In this document: piece by piece, positions 19,332-28,537 of the stretch | Position numbering within the stretch: the stretch's first letter is position 1 | Layout: the number at the start of each line of letters is the position of its first letter | Made by a program: the position numbers and the translations under genes | Origin: Kocuria rosea | Lineage (GTDB): Bacteria > Actinomycetota > Actinomycetes > Actinomycetales > Micrococcaceae | Direction: 5' to 3' | NCBI RefSeq assembly: GCF_023715525.1 | Contig: NZ_JAMBOG010000002.1 | Coordinates: forward strand, 1 to 64,000 | Length of the DNA: 64,000 bases | The notes under the pieces: generated by a model | What the model was told of the DNA's origin: nothing | The model's database searches: none | Seen by the model: only the letters and a program-made list of their open reading frames with translations

Positions 19332-20116
19332 GTCGTCTCGTCTCTGCTCGTGCTCTGTGGGGTCGTGCCCGGAGCGGTCGGGACCGGTGGCCGGGTCAGC
19401 CGCCAGCTCAGCCGGTGGTGCGGCGTGGGTCCCCGCTCCTCGAGGGCCCGGCGGTGCCCCCCGGCACCGTAGCCTTTGTTGCTGTCCCAACCGTACTGCG
19501 GCCACTCCCCGGAGAGCTCCTCCATGATCCGGTCCCGCTCGACCTTGGCGAGCACGCTGGCCGCCGCCACGCTCGCGCACGTGAGGTCCGCCTTGATCCG
19601 GGTGACGACCTTTCCCGACCAGCCGGCGGGGGCGCCGGGCGGGCCGGCCGGCGCGACGGAGTCGAACAGGGAGGCGGCCGGCTCCGAGAGCCAGTCGTGC
19701 CTGCCGTCGAGGAGCACCACGTCTGGTGCGGGCGCGCCCCCGCCGGCGGCGGCCGTGAGGGCCCGGCGCCCGGCCAGGCGCAGGGCCCCGGTCAGCCCCA
19801 GCGCGTCGATCTCCCCGGGAGAGGCGTGGCCCACGCCACCGGCGGCGCACCAGCGGAGCACGCGCGGGACGAGGGCCGCGCGCTGGGCCGGGTTCAGCAG
19901 CTTGCTGTCGCGCAGCCCCGGCAGGCCGCGCTCCGTGCCAGGGTGCAGCACGACGACGCCGACCGTGACCGGGCCGGCGAGGGCGCCGCGGCCGACCTCG
20001 TCCATGCCGCCGACGTGCCGGGCACCGGCCTCCTCGAGGGACCGTTCCACGGCCAGCCCGGGGGCCGCGCCGCGGACGGTCGCGGCGCGCCGGGCCGGGC
20101 GGGGATCAGGAGCCAC
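19328..20116 (-). CDS. rnhB: Ribonuclease HII
   Basis: 262 aa. The RNase HII signature GGMDEVGRGALAGPVTVGVV gives the first catalytic acidic pair (Asp-Glu). Further motifs are LRDSKLLNPAQR, LLDGRHDW and VAAASVLAKVERD with the third Asp, then YGWDSNKGYG. It removes ribonucleotides misincorporated in DNA and nicks RNA in RNA/DNA hybrids. The chosen GTG at 20116 overlaps the end of lepB by 11 nt; no clear ribosome site is seen, so the exact start is uncertain. Its stop overlaps the DUF2469 start. Confidence 0.93.
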   Translation of the reverse strand: MAPDPRPARRAATVRGAAPGLAVERSLEEAGARHVGGMDEVGRGALAGPVTVGVVVLHPGTERGLPGLRDSKLLNPAQRAALVPRVLRWCAAGGVGHASPGEIDALGLTGALRLAGRRALTAAAGGGAPAPDVVLLDGRHDWLSEPAASLFDSVAPAGPPGAPAGWSGKVVTRIKADLTCASVAAASVLAKVERDRIMEELSGEWPQYGWDSNKGYGAGGHRRALEERGPTPHHRLSWRLTRPPVPTAPGTTPQSTSRDETT

Positions 20117-21059
20117 CGGTGGAGGGGTCGGGGACGGTCCCGAAGACGTCGCCGGGGTTCTGCAGCCACTCGAACCGGTTGAGCGGCCAGGCGATGACGA
20201 AGGCGGTGCCCACGACGTCGTCGTGGCTGATGAACGCGCTGTCCTCCGACGGCTCCTGGAGGTGGACGCGGGAGTCGGCGGACGCGTTGCGGTGGTCGCC
20301 CAGCACGAAGTAGTGGTCCTCGGGCACGACGACGTCGAAGGGGATCTCAGACGGCTCCGCCCCCGCGTAGAGGTAGGCGTCGCGCTCCTCGAGGGCCTGA
20401 CCGTTGACCGTGACCCGGCCGGAGCCGTCGCAGCACACGACGTGGTCGCCGCCCACCCCGACCACGCGCTTGATGAGGTGCTGGTCGGTGCGGTCGGGCA
20501 GCACGCCCACGAACGCCAGGGCGTCGTAGACGGCGTCGGAGGGCCCGGCGCCGTCGTCCGGCTGCTCGGGGAGCCAGCCCTTGGCGTCCTCGAAGACGAC
20601 GATGTCGCCCCGCTCCAGGGGGCCGAGCGTCGGCTCGACGACGTTGACGAAGATCCGGTCGTTGAGCTGCAGGGTGTTCTCCATGGACCCGGACGGGATG
20701 TAGAAGCCGCGCACGAGCAGGCTCTTGACGACGAAGGCGATGAGCACGGCCCACAGCAGGACCAGGAGGATCTCCCGGGCCGAGCCCCAGAACGTGTCCG
20801 GGCGCTGCTTGCGGGCCCGGCCGTTGCGCCGGCGGGCGCGCCGCGTGGCCGGCTCCGCGCCGGGTGAGGCGCCGGGCCCGTCGTGCGCCCTGCTGCCGGT
20901 GGCGGCATCGGCCGTGCCGGTGGCGGCGCCGGTCGTGCCGGGGGCCGCGGCGCCGTCGGCGGGGGCGTCGGACAGCGGTGCGGGAGGGATGCCGCGCCCG
21001 GCGGGGCCGCTGTCCTCGTGCGGTGCGCCGTCGCCGGCGGGGAACGTCCTGTCGGCCAC
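20106..21059 (-). CDS. lepB: Signal peptidase I (first of two)
   Basis: 317 aa from a GTG with AGGAAGGA ahead. The first about 90 residues are a Pro/Ala/Gly-rich cytoplasmic extension ending in a basic cluster (RRARRRNGRARK). One membrane segment follows (about 97-115). The catalytic Ser125 is in IPSGSMENTL and the Lys197 in HLIKRVVGVGGD; box E reads LGDHRNASADSR. It cleaves signal peptides on the outer face of the membrane. A second, shorter lepB lies 62 nt upstream. The long N-terminal extension is unusual and unlike that paralogue. Confidence 0.94.
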   Translation of the reverse strand: MADRTFPAGDGAPHEDSGPAGRGIPPAPLSDAPADGAAAPGTTGAATGTADAATGSRAHDGPGASPGAEPATRRARRRNGRARKQRPDTFWGSAREILLVLLWAVLIAFVVKSLLVRGFYIPSGSMENTLQLNDRIFVNVVEPTLGPLERGDIVVFEDAKGWLPEQPDDGAGPSDAVYDALAFVGVLPDRTDQHLIKRVVGVGGDHVVCCDGSGRVTVNGQALEERDAYLYAGAEPSEIPFDVVVPEDHYFVLGDHRNASADSRVHLQEPSEDSAFISHDDVVGTAFVIAWPLNRFEWLQNPGDVFGTVPDPSTGGS

Positions 21060-21121
21060 TGCTCTCGTCCTTCCTGGGCGGGCGCCTGTGCGCGTCCGGG
21101 TCCGGATCCCTCGGGATCGCG

Positions 21122-21802
21122 TCACAGCTGTCCGGCCCGGTCGAGGGGCCACAGGACAGCAACGGGTACTCCGATGACCTTATCCGCTCGGACCAGTCCG
21201 CCGCCGGGCGCGCCGAGAAGACTGCGCGAGTCGACCGACACGGACCGGTGGTCCCCCATCAGCCAGAGCCGGCCCTCGGGCACCACGGCGGTGAACTCCA
21301 CGGTGCTCGGCCGGTCGTCGGGGTGGATGTAGGCCTCGGTAGTCTCCTGGCCGTTGACCAGCAGCTTCCCCGAGGGCCCGCAGCACTGGACCGTGTCCCC
21401 GGGCACGCCGATCACCCGCTTGAGGTAGACGGTGTCGGAGCCGGCGAGGCCGCTCCACCGGCCCAGGGCCTGCAGGACCTGCACGGGCCACGGGTCGTCG
21501 CTGCGCAGCGGGGCGAAGCTGCCCCGGCCGTCGAAGACCACCAGGTCGCCGCGCCGGGGCTCGCTCTCGTCGAGGAGCTTGCCGACGAGCACCCGGTCCC
21601 CCGGTTCCACGGTCGGCTGCATGGAGTCCGAGCCGATCCAGTACACGTCCACGAGGAACGCGCGCAGCAGCCCGGTGAGGACCACGGCGATCAGCAGGGC
21701 GAGGACGACGGAACGCCAGCCCCGGGTGCGGGACTGGCGTTCTCGCCGTACGGCGTGGGACCCGGTGGTGTGCGGGTCCCGCGCCCGGATCTCGGTGGGC
21801 AC
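21122..21802 (-). CDS. lepB: Signal peptidase I (second of two)
   Basis: 226 aa. A short cytoplasmic head is followed by a single membrane helix (about 31-50), Ser60 in WIGSDSMQPTV, Lys128 in VYLKRVIGVPGD and box E in MGDHRSVSVDSRS. The GTG start follows the rplS stop by 16 nt, with GTAGGACGG upstream. Two adjacent signal peptidases are common in actinobacteria after rplS. The two enzymes share motifs but differ in N-terminal length and inserts, so different substrate preference or regulation is possible. Confidence 0.93.
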   Translation of the reverse strand: MPTEIRARDPHTTGSHAVRRERQSRTRGWRSVVLALLIAVVLTGLLRAFLVDVYWIGSDSMQPTVEPGDRVLVGKLLDESEPRRGDLVVFDGRGSFAPLRSDDPWPVQVLQALGRWSGLAGSDTVYLKRVIGVPGDTVQCCGPSGKLLVNGQETTEAYIHPDDRPSTVEFTAVVPEGRLWLMGDHRSVSVDSRSLLGAPGGGLVRADKVIGVPVAVLWPLDRAGQL

Positions 21803-21818
21803 CGAAGCGCGGGCCGTC

Positions 21819-22202
21819 CTACTTGCCGGACTTGGCCGACTTGCCCGCGGCAACGGTGTTGTCCCGCTTCTCGCGGATGCGGGCGGCCTTGCCGTGGCGG
21901 TCGCGCATGTAGTAGAGCTTCGCGCGGCGGACGTCACCGCGGGTGACCACCTCGATCTTGTCGATGACCGGGGAGTGCACCGGGAAGGTGCGCTCCACGC
22001 CGACGCCGAAGGAGACCTTGCGGACGGTGAACGTCTCGTGGACGCCCGCGCCCTGGCGGCCCAGGACGAAGCCCTTGAAGACCTGCACGCGGGAGCGGTT
22101 GCCCTCGACGATGTTGACGTGGACGTTGAGGGTGTCGCCCGGGCGGAAGTCGGGGACGTCGTCGCGCAGGGACTTGGCGTCGAGCTGGTCGAGGATGTTC
22201 AT
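21819..22202 (-). CDS. rplS: Ribosomal protein bL19
   Basis: 127 aa. It begins [19 protein letters not shown] and contains the conserved [21 protein letters not shown] and [13 protein letters not shown] blocks and the [11 protein letters not shown]-terminal core. It sits at the 30S-50S interface. AGGAGGAAC precedes the ATG. A 198-nt gap separates it from trmD, and an extended -10 (22400-22408) overlaps the trmD stop, so it probably has its own promoter and a structured leader. Confidence 0.97.
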   Translation of the reverse strand: MNILDQLDAKSLRDDVPDFRPGDTLNVHVNIVEGNRSRVQVFKGFVLGRQGAGVHETFTVRKVSFGVGVERTFPVHSPVIDKIEVVTRGDVRRAKLYYMRDRHGKAARIREKRDNTVAAGKSAKSGK

Positions 22203-22399
22203 GGTGTTCCTCCTGGTGAACGCCGCAGGCCGCTCACGTGGATCGGCGCGGACCCGTGGTGCGCACCGGGTGGTCCCCGGAGCGGGTGCGGAGTCCGCAA
22301 GACGTGGTGTCCGGGGCCCCCGGCGGGGCTCCCGGGCGTCGGCTGTTGGTCGCTCATCCCCCTGCGGCGGGGGCGTGCCCAGCAGACGCACAGCTGACC

Positions 22400-22408
22400 A
22401 TTATGCCA
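22400..22408 (-). promoter_or_regulatory. Extended -10 promoter for rplS (TGGCATAAT)
   Basis: On the minus strand TGGCATAAT overlaps the TAA stop of trmD and points toward rplS. No convincing -35 is seen, but a TGn extension can replace it. The transcript would have a leader of about 190 nt with several GC hairpins. Confidence 0.45.
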
Positions 22409-23225
22409 CAGGTGCGCCGGGCGCGCCGTCCGCGGCGCGCCCGAGGCGCCCGCCGTCGACCCGCCAGCCCGCCTCCGCGAGCACGGCTCGGTCGGCGCGG
22501 TCCAGGGCCGCCGGGTCGAGGGCCGCCACGAGGTCGGGGCGGCGGGCGGCGGTGCGCTGCAGCTGCCGGTCCCGCCGCCAGCGGGCGATCCTGCCGTGGT
22601 GCCCGGAGAGCAGGACCTCCGGGACGGGCCGGTCCCGCCACAGCGCGGGCTTGGTGTAGACGGGGTACTCGAGCAGGCCGTCCGAGTGGGACTCCTCGAC
22701 GAGGGACTCGGGGTTGCCGATCACCCCGGGCACGAGCCGGCCGATCGCCTCGACCATGGCGAGCACGGCGACCTCTCCCCCGTTGAGGACGTAGTCGCCG
22801 AGGCTCATGGGGCGGACCTCGAAGTGCTCGCGGGACCAGTCGACGACGCGCTCGTCGATGCCCTCGTAGCGCCCGCACGCGAAGACGAGGTGCTCCCGGT
22901 CGGCGAGCTCCCGGGCGGTGGCCTGGGTGAAGACCTCCCCCGCCGGTGACGGGACGACCAGCACGGGCCGCTCCCCCGGCATCCCGGCGACCGGGCCCCG
23001 CCCGAGGGCGGCCTCGAGCGCCTGCGCCCACGGCTCCGGCTTCATCACCATCCCGGCGCCGCCGCCGTAGGGGGTGTCGTCGACCGTGCGGTGCCGGTCG
23101 GTCGCGTACTGGCGCAGGTCGGTCACGGTGAGCTCCAGCAGTCCCTGCTGCCGGGCCTTGCCGATGAGCGAGAGGTCCAGGGCGGCGAGGTACTCCGGGA
23201 AGATGCTGACGACGTCGATCCGCAT
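22401..23225 (-). CDS. trmD: tRNA (guanine-N1)-methyltransferase
   Basis: 274 aa. The SPOUT trefoil-knot motifs are clear: [53 protein letters not shown] and [15 protein letters not shown], then [20 protein letters not shown]. It methylates G37 in tRNAs reading CNN codons and prevents +1 frameshifting. It overlaps the stop of rimM by one base (TGATG). The C-terminal tail of about 40 residues is Arg/Ala-rich. Confidence 0.97.
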   Translation of the reverse strand: MRIDVVSIFPEYLAALDLSLIGKARQQGLLELTVTDLRQYATDRHRTVDDTPYGGGAGMVMKPEPWAQALEAALGRGPVAGMPGERPVLVVPSPAGEVFTQATARELADREHLVFACGRYEGIDERVVDWSREHFEVRPMSLGDYVLNGGEVAVLAMVEAIGRLVPGVIGNPESLVEESHSDGLLEYPVYTKPALWRDRPVPEVLLSGHHGRIARWRRDRQLQRTAARRPDLVAALDPAALDRADRAVLAEAGWRVDGGRLGRAADGAPGAPVA

Positions 23226-23821
23226 CAGCGCCCGCCCTCCGCCCCGGGGGCCTCGTGCGGATCGTCCGCGCCGGTGTCCGCGTCGTCGCGGCCGAGCTCC
23301 AGCAGGCCGGGCGGCGGGGTCACCACGACGAACCCGGCCTCGGGGTCGACCACCGGGACGATCTCCTCGACGAACGGCAGCACGGCTGTCCGGCCGTCCT
23401 CGTCGAGCTCGACCTCGAGCAGGTCCTGGACGGGCATGGTCACCAGCCCGGTGACCACGCCGATGCGGGGCCCGGTGCCGTCCTCGGGGCCGGTGCGCGC
23501 CTCGAGGCCGACCAGCTCGTGCTCGTACCAGGCCTCGTCGTCCTCGTCGTCCTCCTGCGCCTCCGTGAAGAGCCGGCACCCGCGCAGCGTCTCGGCGCCG
23601 TTGCGGTCGGGGACCTCCTCGAGCCCGACGACGAGCACGGCCTTGTTCCAGCGCGCGGAGCGGACCGTGACGGTGCCGTCGGGGGCGAGCGCGGGCACGG
23701 GCTCGACCAGCAGCCGGGCGCCGGGGGCGAAGCGCTCCTCCGGGGCGTCGGTGTACAGCTGCACGGTGACCTCCCCGCGGATGCCGTGCGGCTTGCCGAT
23801 GCGGGCGACCTGGACCTTCAT
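23225..23821 (-). CDS. rimM: Ribosome maturation factor RimM
   Basis: 198 aa. The N-terminal RimM domain begins [18 protein letters not shown], and the C-terminal PRC-barrel domain includes [29 protein letters not shown] and [20 protein letters not shown]. It assists late 30S assembly by binding S19. Between the domains is an acidic insert (EDDEDDE). It starts 154 nt after the KH-protein gene with a strong hairpin in between and is coupled to trmD by stop/start overlap. Confidence 0.95.
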   Translation of the reverse strand: MKVQVARIGKPHGIRGEVTVQLYTDAPEERFAPGARLLVEPVPALAPDGTVTVRSARWNKAVLVVGLEEVPDRNGAETLRGCRLFTEAQEDDEDDEAWYEHELVGLEARTGPEDGTGPRIGVVTGLVTMPVQDLLEVELDEDGRTAVLPFVEEIVPVVDPEAGFVVVTPPPGLLELGRDDADTGADDPHEAPGAEGGR

Positions 23822-23899
23822 GGTGCTCCTGAGGGGATTCGACGGGTGCGCGCGGGTCCGCGCGACAGGGGGTGCGCCCGGCGGGCGGGCCGGGAAAGC

Positions 23900-23938
23900 G
23901 CACGGTCCCCGCATCCGGTGCGGATGCGGGGACCGTGC
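23900..23938 (-). terminator. 17-bp perfect hairpin inside the rpsP-rimM-trmD gene group
   Basis: Stem 23900-23916 pairs without mismatch with 23922-23938 around a 5-nt loop, between the KH-protein stop and the rimM start. It could partly terminate rpsP-KH transcripts or protect their 3' ends, lowering rimM-trmD relative to ribosomal protein expression. Confidence 0.6.
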
Positions 23939-23975
23939 GGGTGGCGGGGCCGGCCGCTGAGGCGCCGGGCCCGCC

Positions 23976-24221
23976 TCAGCGGGTGCGGCGGTCGGTGTCG
24001 ACGACGTCGATCCGGACCGGCTCGCCCTGGGCGAGCGCGCCGATCACGGTGCGCAGCGCCTTGGCGGTGCGGCCCTGGCGGCCGATGACGCGGCCGAGGT
24101 CGTCCGGGTGGACGCGGACCTCGAGCGTCTCCGAGCGGCGCCCGTTCTTGAGCCGGACGTCGACGTCATCGGGGCTGTCCACGATGCCGCGGACCAGGTG
24201 CTCCAACGCGCCGGCGAGCAC
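23976..24221 (-). CDS. khpA: KH-domain RNA-binding protein (KhpA/YlqC type)
   Basis: 81 aa from a GTG 2 nt after the rpsP stop. The KH core includes DVDVRLKNGRRSETLEVRV, HPDDLGRVIGRQGRTAKAL with the GxxG loop variant (GRQG), and RTVIGALAQGEPVRIDVVD. KhpA-type proteins bind RNA, often with a partner KhpB/Jag. Its place between rpsP and rimM is conserved widely in Gram-positive bacteria. Confidence 0.93.
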   Translation of the reverse strand: MLAGALEHLVRGIVDSPDDVDVRLKNGRRSETLEVRVHPDDLGRVIGRQGRTAKALRTVIGALAQGEPVRIDVVDTDRRTR

Positions 24222-24223
24222 GA

Positions 24224-24658
24224 CTACTCGGCCTTCTCGGTGTCAGCCGCGGGGGCGTCGTCGGACTGGGCGCCCGGGGTCTCGGCCTCGGCCTTCTCGG
24301 CCTTCGGGGTGATCGCCTCGGGGATGATCACGGAGCCCTTGTCCGGGGTGACGAACTCGGCCTTGGCCGCGGGCTGCTGGAGAGTGCCCTCGGCGCCCTC
24401 CAGGCCCTTGAAGCGCTGCCAGTCACCGGTCACCTTGAGGATCGCGGCGACGGCCTCGGACGGCTGGGCGCCGACGCCGAGCCAGTACTGGGCCCGGTCC
24501 GAGACGACCTCGATGTAGGAGGGGTGCTCGGTGGGGTGGTACTTGCCGATCTCCTCGATGACGCGGCCGTCGCGCTTCTTGCGGGAGTCGACGACGACGA
24601 CGCGGTAACGGGGATCGCGCATCTTGCCCATGCGCTTGAGACGGATCTTAACAGCCAC
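24224..24658 (-). CDS. rpsP: Ribosomal protein bS16
   Basis: 144 aa. The conserved core begins [20 protein letters not shown] and includes [18 protein letters not shown] and the [13 protein letters not shown] block. The C-terminal 55 residues are an Ala/Glu/Lys-rich extension, common in actinobacterial S16 proteins and probably disordered. The GTG start has AGGAGAG 10 nt ahead. It heads the rpsP-KH-(hairpin)-rimM-trmD group. Confidence 0.96.
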   Translation of the reverse strand: MAVKIRLKRMGKMRDPRYRVVVVDSRKKRDGRVIEEIGKYHPTEHPSYIEVVSDRAQYWLGVGAQPSEAVAAILKVTGDWQRFKGLEGAEGTLQQPAAKAEFVTPDKGSVIIPEAITPKAEKAEAETPGAQSDDAPAADTEKAE

Positions 24659-24894
24659 TGGTGTGGACTCTCCTGGTTCTTGGATGAGGTGAACGCCCTG
24701 GTCTCGCTCCCGTGGGGCGGGCCGGTCGCAGGGGTTCGGTGGACACGAGAAACGTGCGGCGAGAGGGACCGCACGCATCGAGTACCCGTCCAGTATGCCA
24801 GACGCGGTCAAGTCGGGCGCGCCCGACCCGCCGGTCCCCGGTCCTGGGGGCGGGGCCGGCGGGCGGGAGCGACCGGGGGCGTGCGGTCGCGGCC

Positions 24895-26211
24895 TCAGCC
24901 CAGGCCGAAGAACCGGCGCAGCCGGGCCCGGGAGCCGGACGGGACGGGAGCGGGGACCGCCGCGTCGGCGGGCACCACAGGCTCCTCGGGCTCGGGGGTC
25001 GCGGTGCGCCCGGGGCGCTGCCGGCGGGCGCTGCGCAGGGCGGCGTAGTAGGCGCTCTCGGCGGCGGCGTCGGCCAGCAGCGCCGCGGAGAGGGTGCCGA
25101 GCACGCGCGCGCCGGCCCTGCCGCGGCGGGCGGCCCCGGCGAGGCCCACGCCAAGCGCGGTCTCGGTCCCGGCGATGGCCAGCAGCAGCTCGGGGCGGCG
25201 GACGAGGGCCCGCTGGTAGCGGGCGAACAGTCCGTCCCCGGTGGGGGCGATGGTCATCCCCCGCAGCACGGCCGGGCCCACGGCCGTGGGCTCGTAGTGC
25301 TCCGCGTCCTCGAGCTCGGCCGGCGTGCGCCGGCCCTCCACGATCTTGGCGGCGAGCACGGGCAGGCCCACCAGCTGGAGCACGGACTCCAGCACGAGGT
25401 CGGTGGAGCCGCCGCGCACGTAGTTGCGCAGCCGGTTCGTCTCGGCCGGGTCGAGGTCGAAGACGGAGGCGACGGACTCGAGCTGCAGCTCGGAGGTCCG
25501 GCTCCTGCACAGCTGCACGAGCTCGTGCTCGAAGCGGGCGGCGGGGGTGTCCTCCGCCCCGGCGGCCAGCCCGCCCGCCGGGTGCCACTCGGGCCCCCAC
25601 TCGAGCACGCACACCGCGTCGGCCGCCTCGAGGTCGGTGACGGACGCCGGGTCCTCCCCCGCGAGCAGGACCTCGAGGGAGCGGGTCGCCCCGTCCGAGG
25701 ACAGCACCACGGCGGTCTCGGCGAGCCCCGTGCGCACGGCCCAGAAGTCGACCTCGTCGTCGAAGACCACGACGGACCACCCGTGCCGGGAGACGGCGGT
25801 GAACCCGGTGCCGGACAGGGCCGCCAGCACGGGCAGCTCCGGGGCGTCGAGGCGCACCAGCAGCACGCGGCGCAGGGAGGGGTGCTCCGGCTGCAGCTGC
25901 TGCCCGGTCGCCCGGGACAGGTCCGCGGCGAGCTCGTCGAGGGTGCACCCGGGCTCCACGCCGCCGTCCTCGGCGGCGCGGGCCAGGCGGCCCCCGGCGT
26001 CCGCGAGGAACATCAGCTGCGTGGCGCGGGGCCCCTCGGCGCAGGCGCCGATCAGGCGGTGCCGGGCGATGGTCCCGCGCACCCCCTCGTGCGGGGGCCG
26101 CGGCCCGGGGGTGTCCGGGGCGGCGGCCTCCTCCGCGCAGAGCACCGTGGCGGGGACCAGGTCCCACGCGGAGGCGGGGGAGGCGACGTCGTCGGCGGGC
26201 AGAGAGGTCAT
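24895..26211 (-). CDS. Unidentified 438-aa protein
   Basis: I do not recognise this protein. It starts [20 protein letters not shown]; the ATG at 26211 was chosen because a TAGCAT hexamer ends 7 nt before it, in the leaderless layout, rather than the ATG nine bases upstream that lies within that hexamer. Residues about 95-310 look soluble and mixed alpha/beta ([40 protein letters not shown]). A later part is Ala/Gly-rich and could be membrane-associated ([34 protein letters not shown]). The basic C-terminus reads [11 protein letters not shown]. It lies downstream of a Nudix gene and upstream of rpsP, with its own apparent promoter. Confidence 0.7.
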   Translation of the reverse strand: MTSLPADDVASPASAWDLVPATVLCAEEAAAPDTPGPRPPHEGVRGTIARHRLIGACAEGPRATQLMFLADAGGRLARAAEDGGVEPGCTLDELAADLSRATGQQLQPEHPSLRRVLLVRLDAPELPVLAALSGTGFTAVSRHGWSVVVFDDEVDFWAVRTGLAETAVVLSSDGATRSLEVLLAGEDPASVTDLEAADAVCVLEWGPEWHPAGGLAAGAEDTPAARFEHELVQLCRSRTSELQLESVASVFDLDPAETNRLRNYVRGGSTDLVLESVLQLVGLPVLAAKIVEGRRTPAELEDAEHYEPTAVGPAVLRGMTIAPTGDGLFARYQRALVRRPELLLAIAGTETALGVGLAGAARRGRAGARVLGTLSAALLADAAAESAYYAALRSARRQRPGRTATPEPEEPVVPADAAVPAPVPSGSRARLRRFFGLG

Positions 26212-26218
26212 GGCGTCC

Positions 26219-26224
26219 ATGCTA
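26219..26224 (-). promoter_or_regulatory. -10-like hexamer TAGCAT, leaderless layout
   Basis: TAGCAT on the minus strand ends 7 nt before the ATG at 26211. No ribosome site is present. It lies in the 40-nt gap after the Nudix gene. Confidence 0.5.
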
Positions 26225-26251
26225 CGCCGTCGCCCCGGCCCGCCCGGGGGC

Positions 26252-26737
26252 TCAGCCGGCGTCGTTGACGGTCTCGGCGACGGTGCCGTCCTCGAGGGCG
26301 GCCAGGGCCAGGCGCAGGCGCCGGGCCAGGCCGGGGCGCAGGTACCCGTCCAGCTCCTCGGGCGCCGTCCAGCGGTGGCTGAGCAGCTCCTCCTCCTGCA
26401 CGGTGATGGGCGTGTCGGCGTCGATCACCCCGCCGTCGTAGACGAACGAGACGGAGTCCCCCCAGATGCCCATCGCCACGCCGTGGGCCACGGCCAGCAG
26501 CCGCCCGGGCGGCAGGTCCAGGCCGACCTCCTCGGCGACCTCCCGGAAGCACCCGGTGCGGGGGTCCTCCCCCGCCTCCACGGTCCCGCCGGGCACGGTC
26601 CAGTCGGACTTGTAGTTGGGCTCGACGAGCAGCACCCGGCCCTGCGGGTCCCGGATGAGCGCCTCGGCGGCGAGCCGTCGGGTGGGCAGGGAGTCGACGA
26701 ACTTCTTCAGCTCGGCCTCGGAGAGGTAGGACGTCAC
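26252..26737 (-). CDS. Nudix hydrolase
   Basis: 161 aa. A full Nudix box is present: GGTVEAGEDPRTGCFREVAE followed by EVGL, matching GX5EX7REUXEEXGU. The N-terminus starts MTSYLSEAELKKFVDSLP; the strand before the box is LVEPNYKSDWTVPGG. Such enzymes hydrolyse nucleoside diphosphates linked to another moiety; the substrate cannot be predicted. The start is GTG with GGGAAG upstream, 7 nt after the ffh stop, so it is likely co-transcribed with ffh. Confidence 0.88.
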   Translation of the reverse strand: MTSYLSEAELKKFVDSLPTRRLAAEALIRDPQGRVLLVEPNYKSDWTVPGGTVEAGEDPRTGCFREVAEEVGLDLPPGRLLAVAHGVAMGIWGDSVSFVYDGGVIDADTPITVQEEELLSHRWTAPEELDGYLRPGLARRLRLALAALEDGTVAETVNDAG

Positions 26738-26744
26738 GGCCGGG

Positions 26745-28337
26745 TCACTTCCCCAGGAACTTCTCGAAGCCCTTGGGCAGGTTGAGGTCTGCCGGGTCGA
26801 GCTCCTGCTGCGGGGTGCCGAAGGCCGAGCCCACGGGCGCCTTCTGCTTGCGCTGCTGCTCCAGGGCGGCGTTCTCCTGCGCCCGCTTGGCCGGGTTGCC
26901 CGAGCGGGAGCCGGCCTTCTTCGCGGAGCCCTTGCCCTTGCCCTTCTTGCCGCCGCCCGCGCCGGCGCCGGCGCCGGGCATGCCGGGGATGCCCCCGGGC
27001 AGGCCGGGCACGCCCTTGCCCTGGGCCAGGCGCTTCATCATCTTCTGCGCCTGGGCGAAGCGCTCCATGAGCTGGTTGACCTCGGAGACGGTCACGCCCG
27101 AGCCCTTGGCGATGCGGGCGCGGCGGGAGCCGTTGATGATCTTCGGGGCGACGCGCTCGTGGGGGGTCATGGAGCGGACGATGGCCTCGACACGGTCGAT
27201 CTCCCGCTCGTCGAAGTTCTCGAGCTGCTCGCGCATGCCGGCGGCGCCGGGCATCATCATGAGCATCTTCTTCATCGAGCCCATCTTGCGCAGCTGCTGC
27301 ATCTGCGCGAGGAAGTCCTCGAAGGTGAAGTCCTCCTGGTCGGTGAACTTCCGGGCCATCTTCTCGGCCTCGGCGCGGTCCCACTGCTTCTCGGCCTGCT
27401 CGATCAGGGTGAGGACGTCGCCCATGTCGAGGATGCGGGACGCCATGCGGTCCGGGTGGAACTGCTCGAAGTCGCCGACGTTCTCACCGGTCGAGGCGAA
27501 CATGATCGGCTTGCCGGTCACCGACGCCACGGACAGGGCCGCGCCGCCGCGGGCGTCGCCGTCGAGCTTGGAGAGCACGACGCCGGTGAAGTCCACGCCC
27601 TCGTTGAACGCCTGCGCGGTGTTGACGGCGTCCTGGCCGACCATCGCGTCGATGACGAAGAGCACCTCGTCGGGCTGGACGGCGTCGCGGATGTCCCGCG
27701 CCTGGGCCATCAGGGCCTCGTCGATGCCGAGCCGGCCGGCGGTGTCCACGATGACGACGTCGTGCAGCCGGGCGCGCGCCTGGGCCACGCCGTCGCGGGC
27801 CACCTGCACGGGGTCGCCCGTGGGGTCGTCGAACTCGGAGGTGGTGCCGGGGTGGGGCGCGAACACGGGCACCCCGGCGCGCTCGCCCACGACCTTCAGC
27901 TGGGTGACCGCGTTGGGCCGCTGCAGGTCGGAGGCCACGAGCAGGGGCCGGTGCCCCTGGTCCTTGAGCCACTTGCCGAGCTTGCCGGCCAGGGTGGTCT
28001 TGCCGGCGCCCTGGAGGCCGGCGAGCATGATGATCGTGGGGCCGGTCTTGGCCATCCGGATCCGGCGGGTCTGCCCGCCGAGGATGTTCTGCAGCTCCTC
28101 GTTGACGATCTTCACGACCTGCTGGCCCGGGTTGAGCGCCTCGGAGACCTCGATCCCGAGGGCGCGCTCCTTGACCGCCGCGGTGAACTCGCGCACGACC
28201 GGGACGGCGACGTCGGCGTCGAGCAGGGCGCGGCGGATCTCCCGCACGGTGGCGTCGACGTCGGCCTCGGTGAGGCGGCCCTTGCCGCGCAGGTTCTTGA
28301 AGGTGGCGGTCAACCGGTCGGACAGTGAATTGAACAC
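26745..28337 (-). CDS. ffh: Signal recognition particle protein Ffh
   Basis: 530 aa. The N domain begins VFNSLSDRLTATFKNLRGKG. G-domain motifs are MLAGLQGAGKTTLAGKLGKW (P-loop), DLQRPNAVTQL, VDTAGRLG and SKLDGDARGG. The methionine-rich M domain (MKKMLMMMPGAAGMREQLE, QLMERFAQAQKMMKRLAQG) binds the 4.5S RNA and signal sequences. It targets nascent membrane proteins to FtsY, which is encoded 2.2 kb upstream. The GTG start lacks an obvious ribosome site; a palindrome CGAAAGCAGCTTTCG lies just ahead. The C-terminal tail is Gly/Lys-rich. Confidence 0.97.
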   Translation of the reverse strand: MFNSLSDRLTATFKNLRGKGRLTEADVDATVREIRRALLDADVAVPVVREFTAAVKERALGIEVSEALNPGQQVVKIVNEELQNILGGQTRRIRMAKTGPTIIMLAGLQGAGKTTLAGKLGKWLKDQGHRPLLVASDLQRPNAVTQLKVVGERAGVPVFAPHPGTTSEFDDPTGDPVQVARDGVAQARARLHDVVIVDTAGRLGIDEALMAQARDIRDAVQPDEVLFVIDAMVGQDAVNTAQAFNEGVDFTGVVLSKLDGDARGGAALSVASVTGKPIMFASTGENVGDFEQFHPDRMASRILDMGDVLTLIEQAEKQWDRAEAEKMARKFTDQEDFTFEDFLAQMQQLRKMGSMKKMLMMMPGAAGMREQLENFDEREIDRVEAIVRSMTPHERVAPKIINGSRRARIAKGSGVTVSEVNQLMERFAQAQKMMKRLAQGKGVPGLPGGIPGMPGAGAGAGGGKKGKGKGSAKKAGSRSGNPAKRAQENAALEQQRKQKAPVGSAFGTPQQELDPADLNLPKGFEKFLGK

Positions 28338-28482
28338 GGGTCGAAAGCTGCTTTCGTCGAGGGAGGCGGCCGGCGCGCCGCGGTCTGCACCGCGCCGGCG
28401 CCCGGCCCGATACGCCGGGTCAGTCTCCAAGGTTACCAACTCCGGGCGGTGCTGCCCCATGGGCGGCGCCGCCCGGGGACGA

Positions 28483-28524
28483 CGACGGCCGGTCCGCCGC
28501 CGGGAAGCGGTGGACCGGCCGTCG
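28483..28524 (-). terminator. Hairpin terminator after glnB
   Basis: Stem GACGGCCGGTCC/GGACCGGCCGTC (12-13 bp) with a loop of about 16 nt lies 14 nt past the glnB stop and ahead of ffh. It should end the amt-glnB transcript. Confidence 0.75.
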
Positions 28525-28537
28525 CGGGCCGCGGGTG

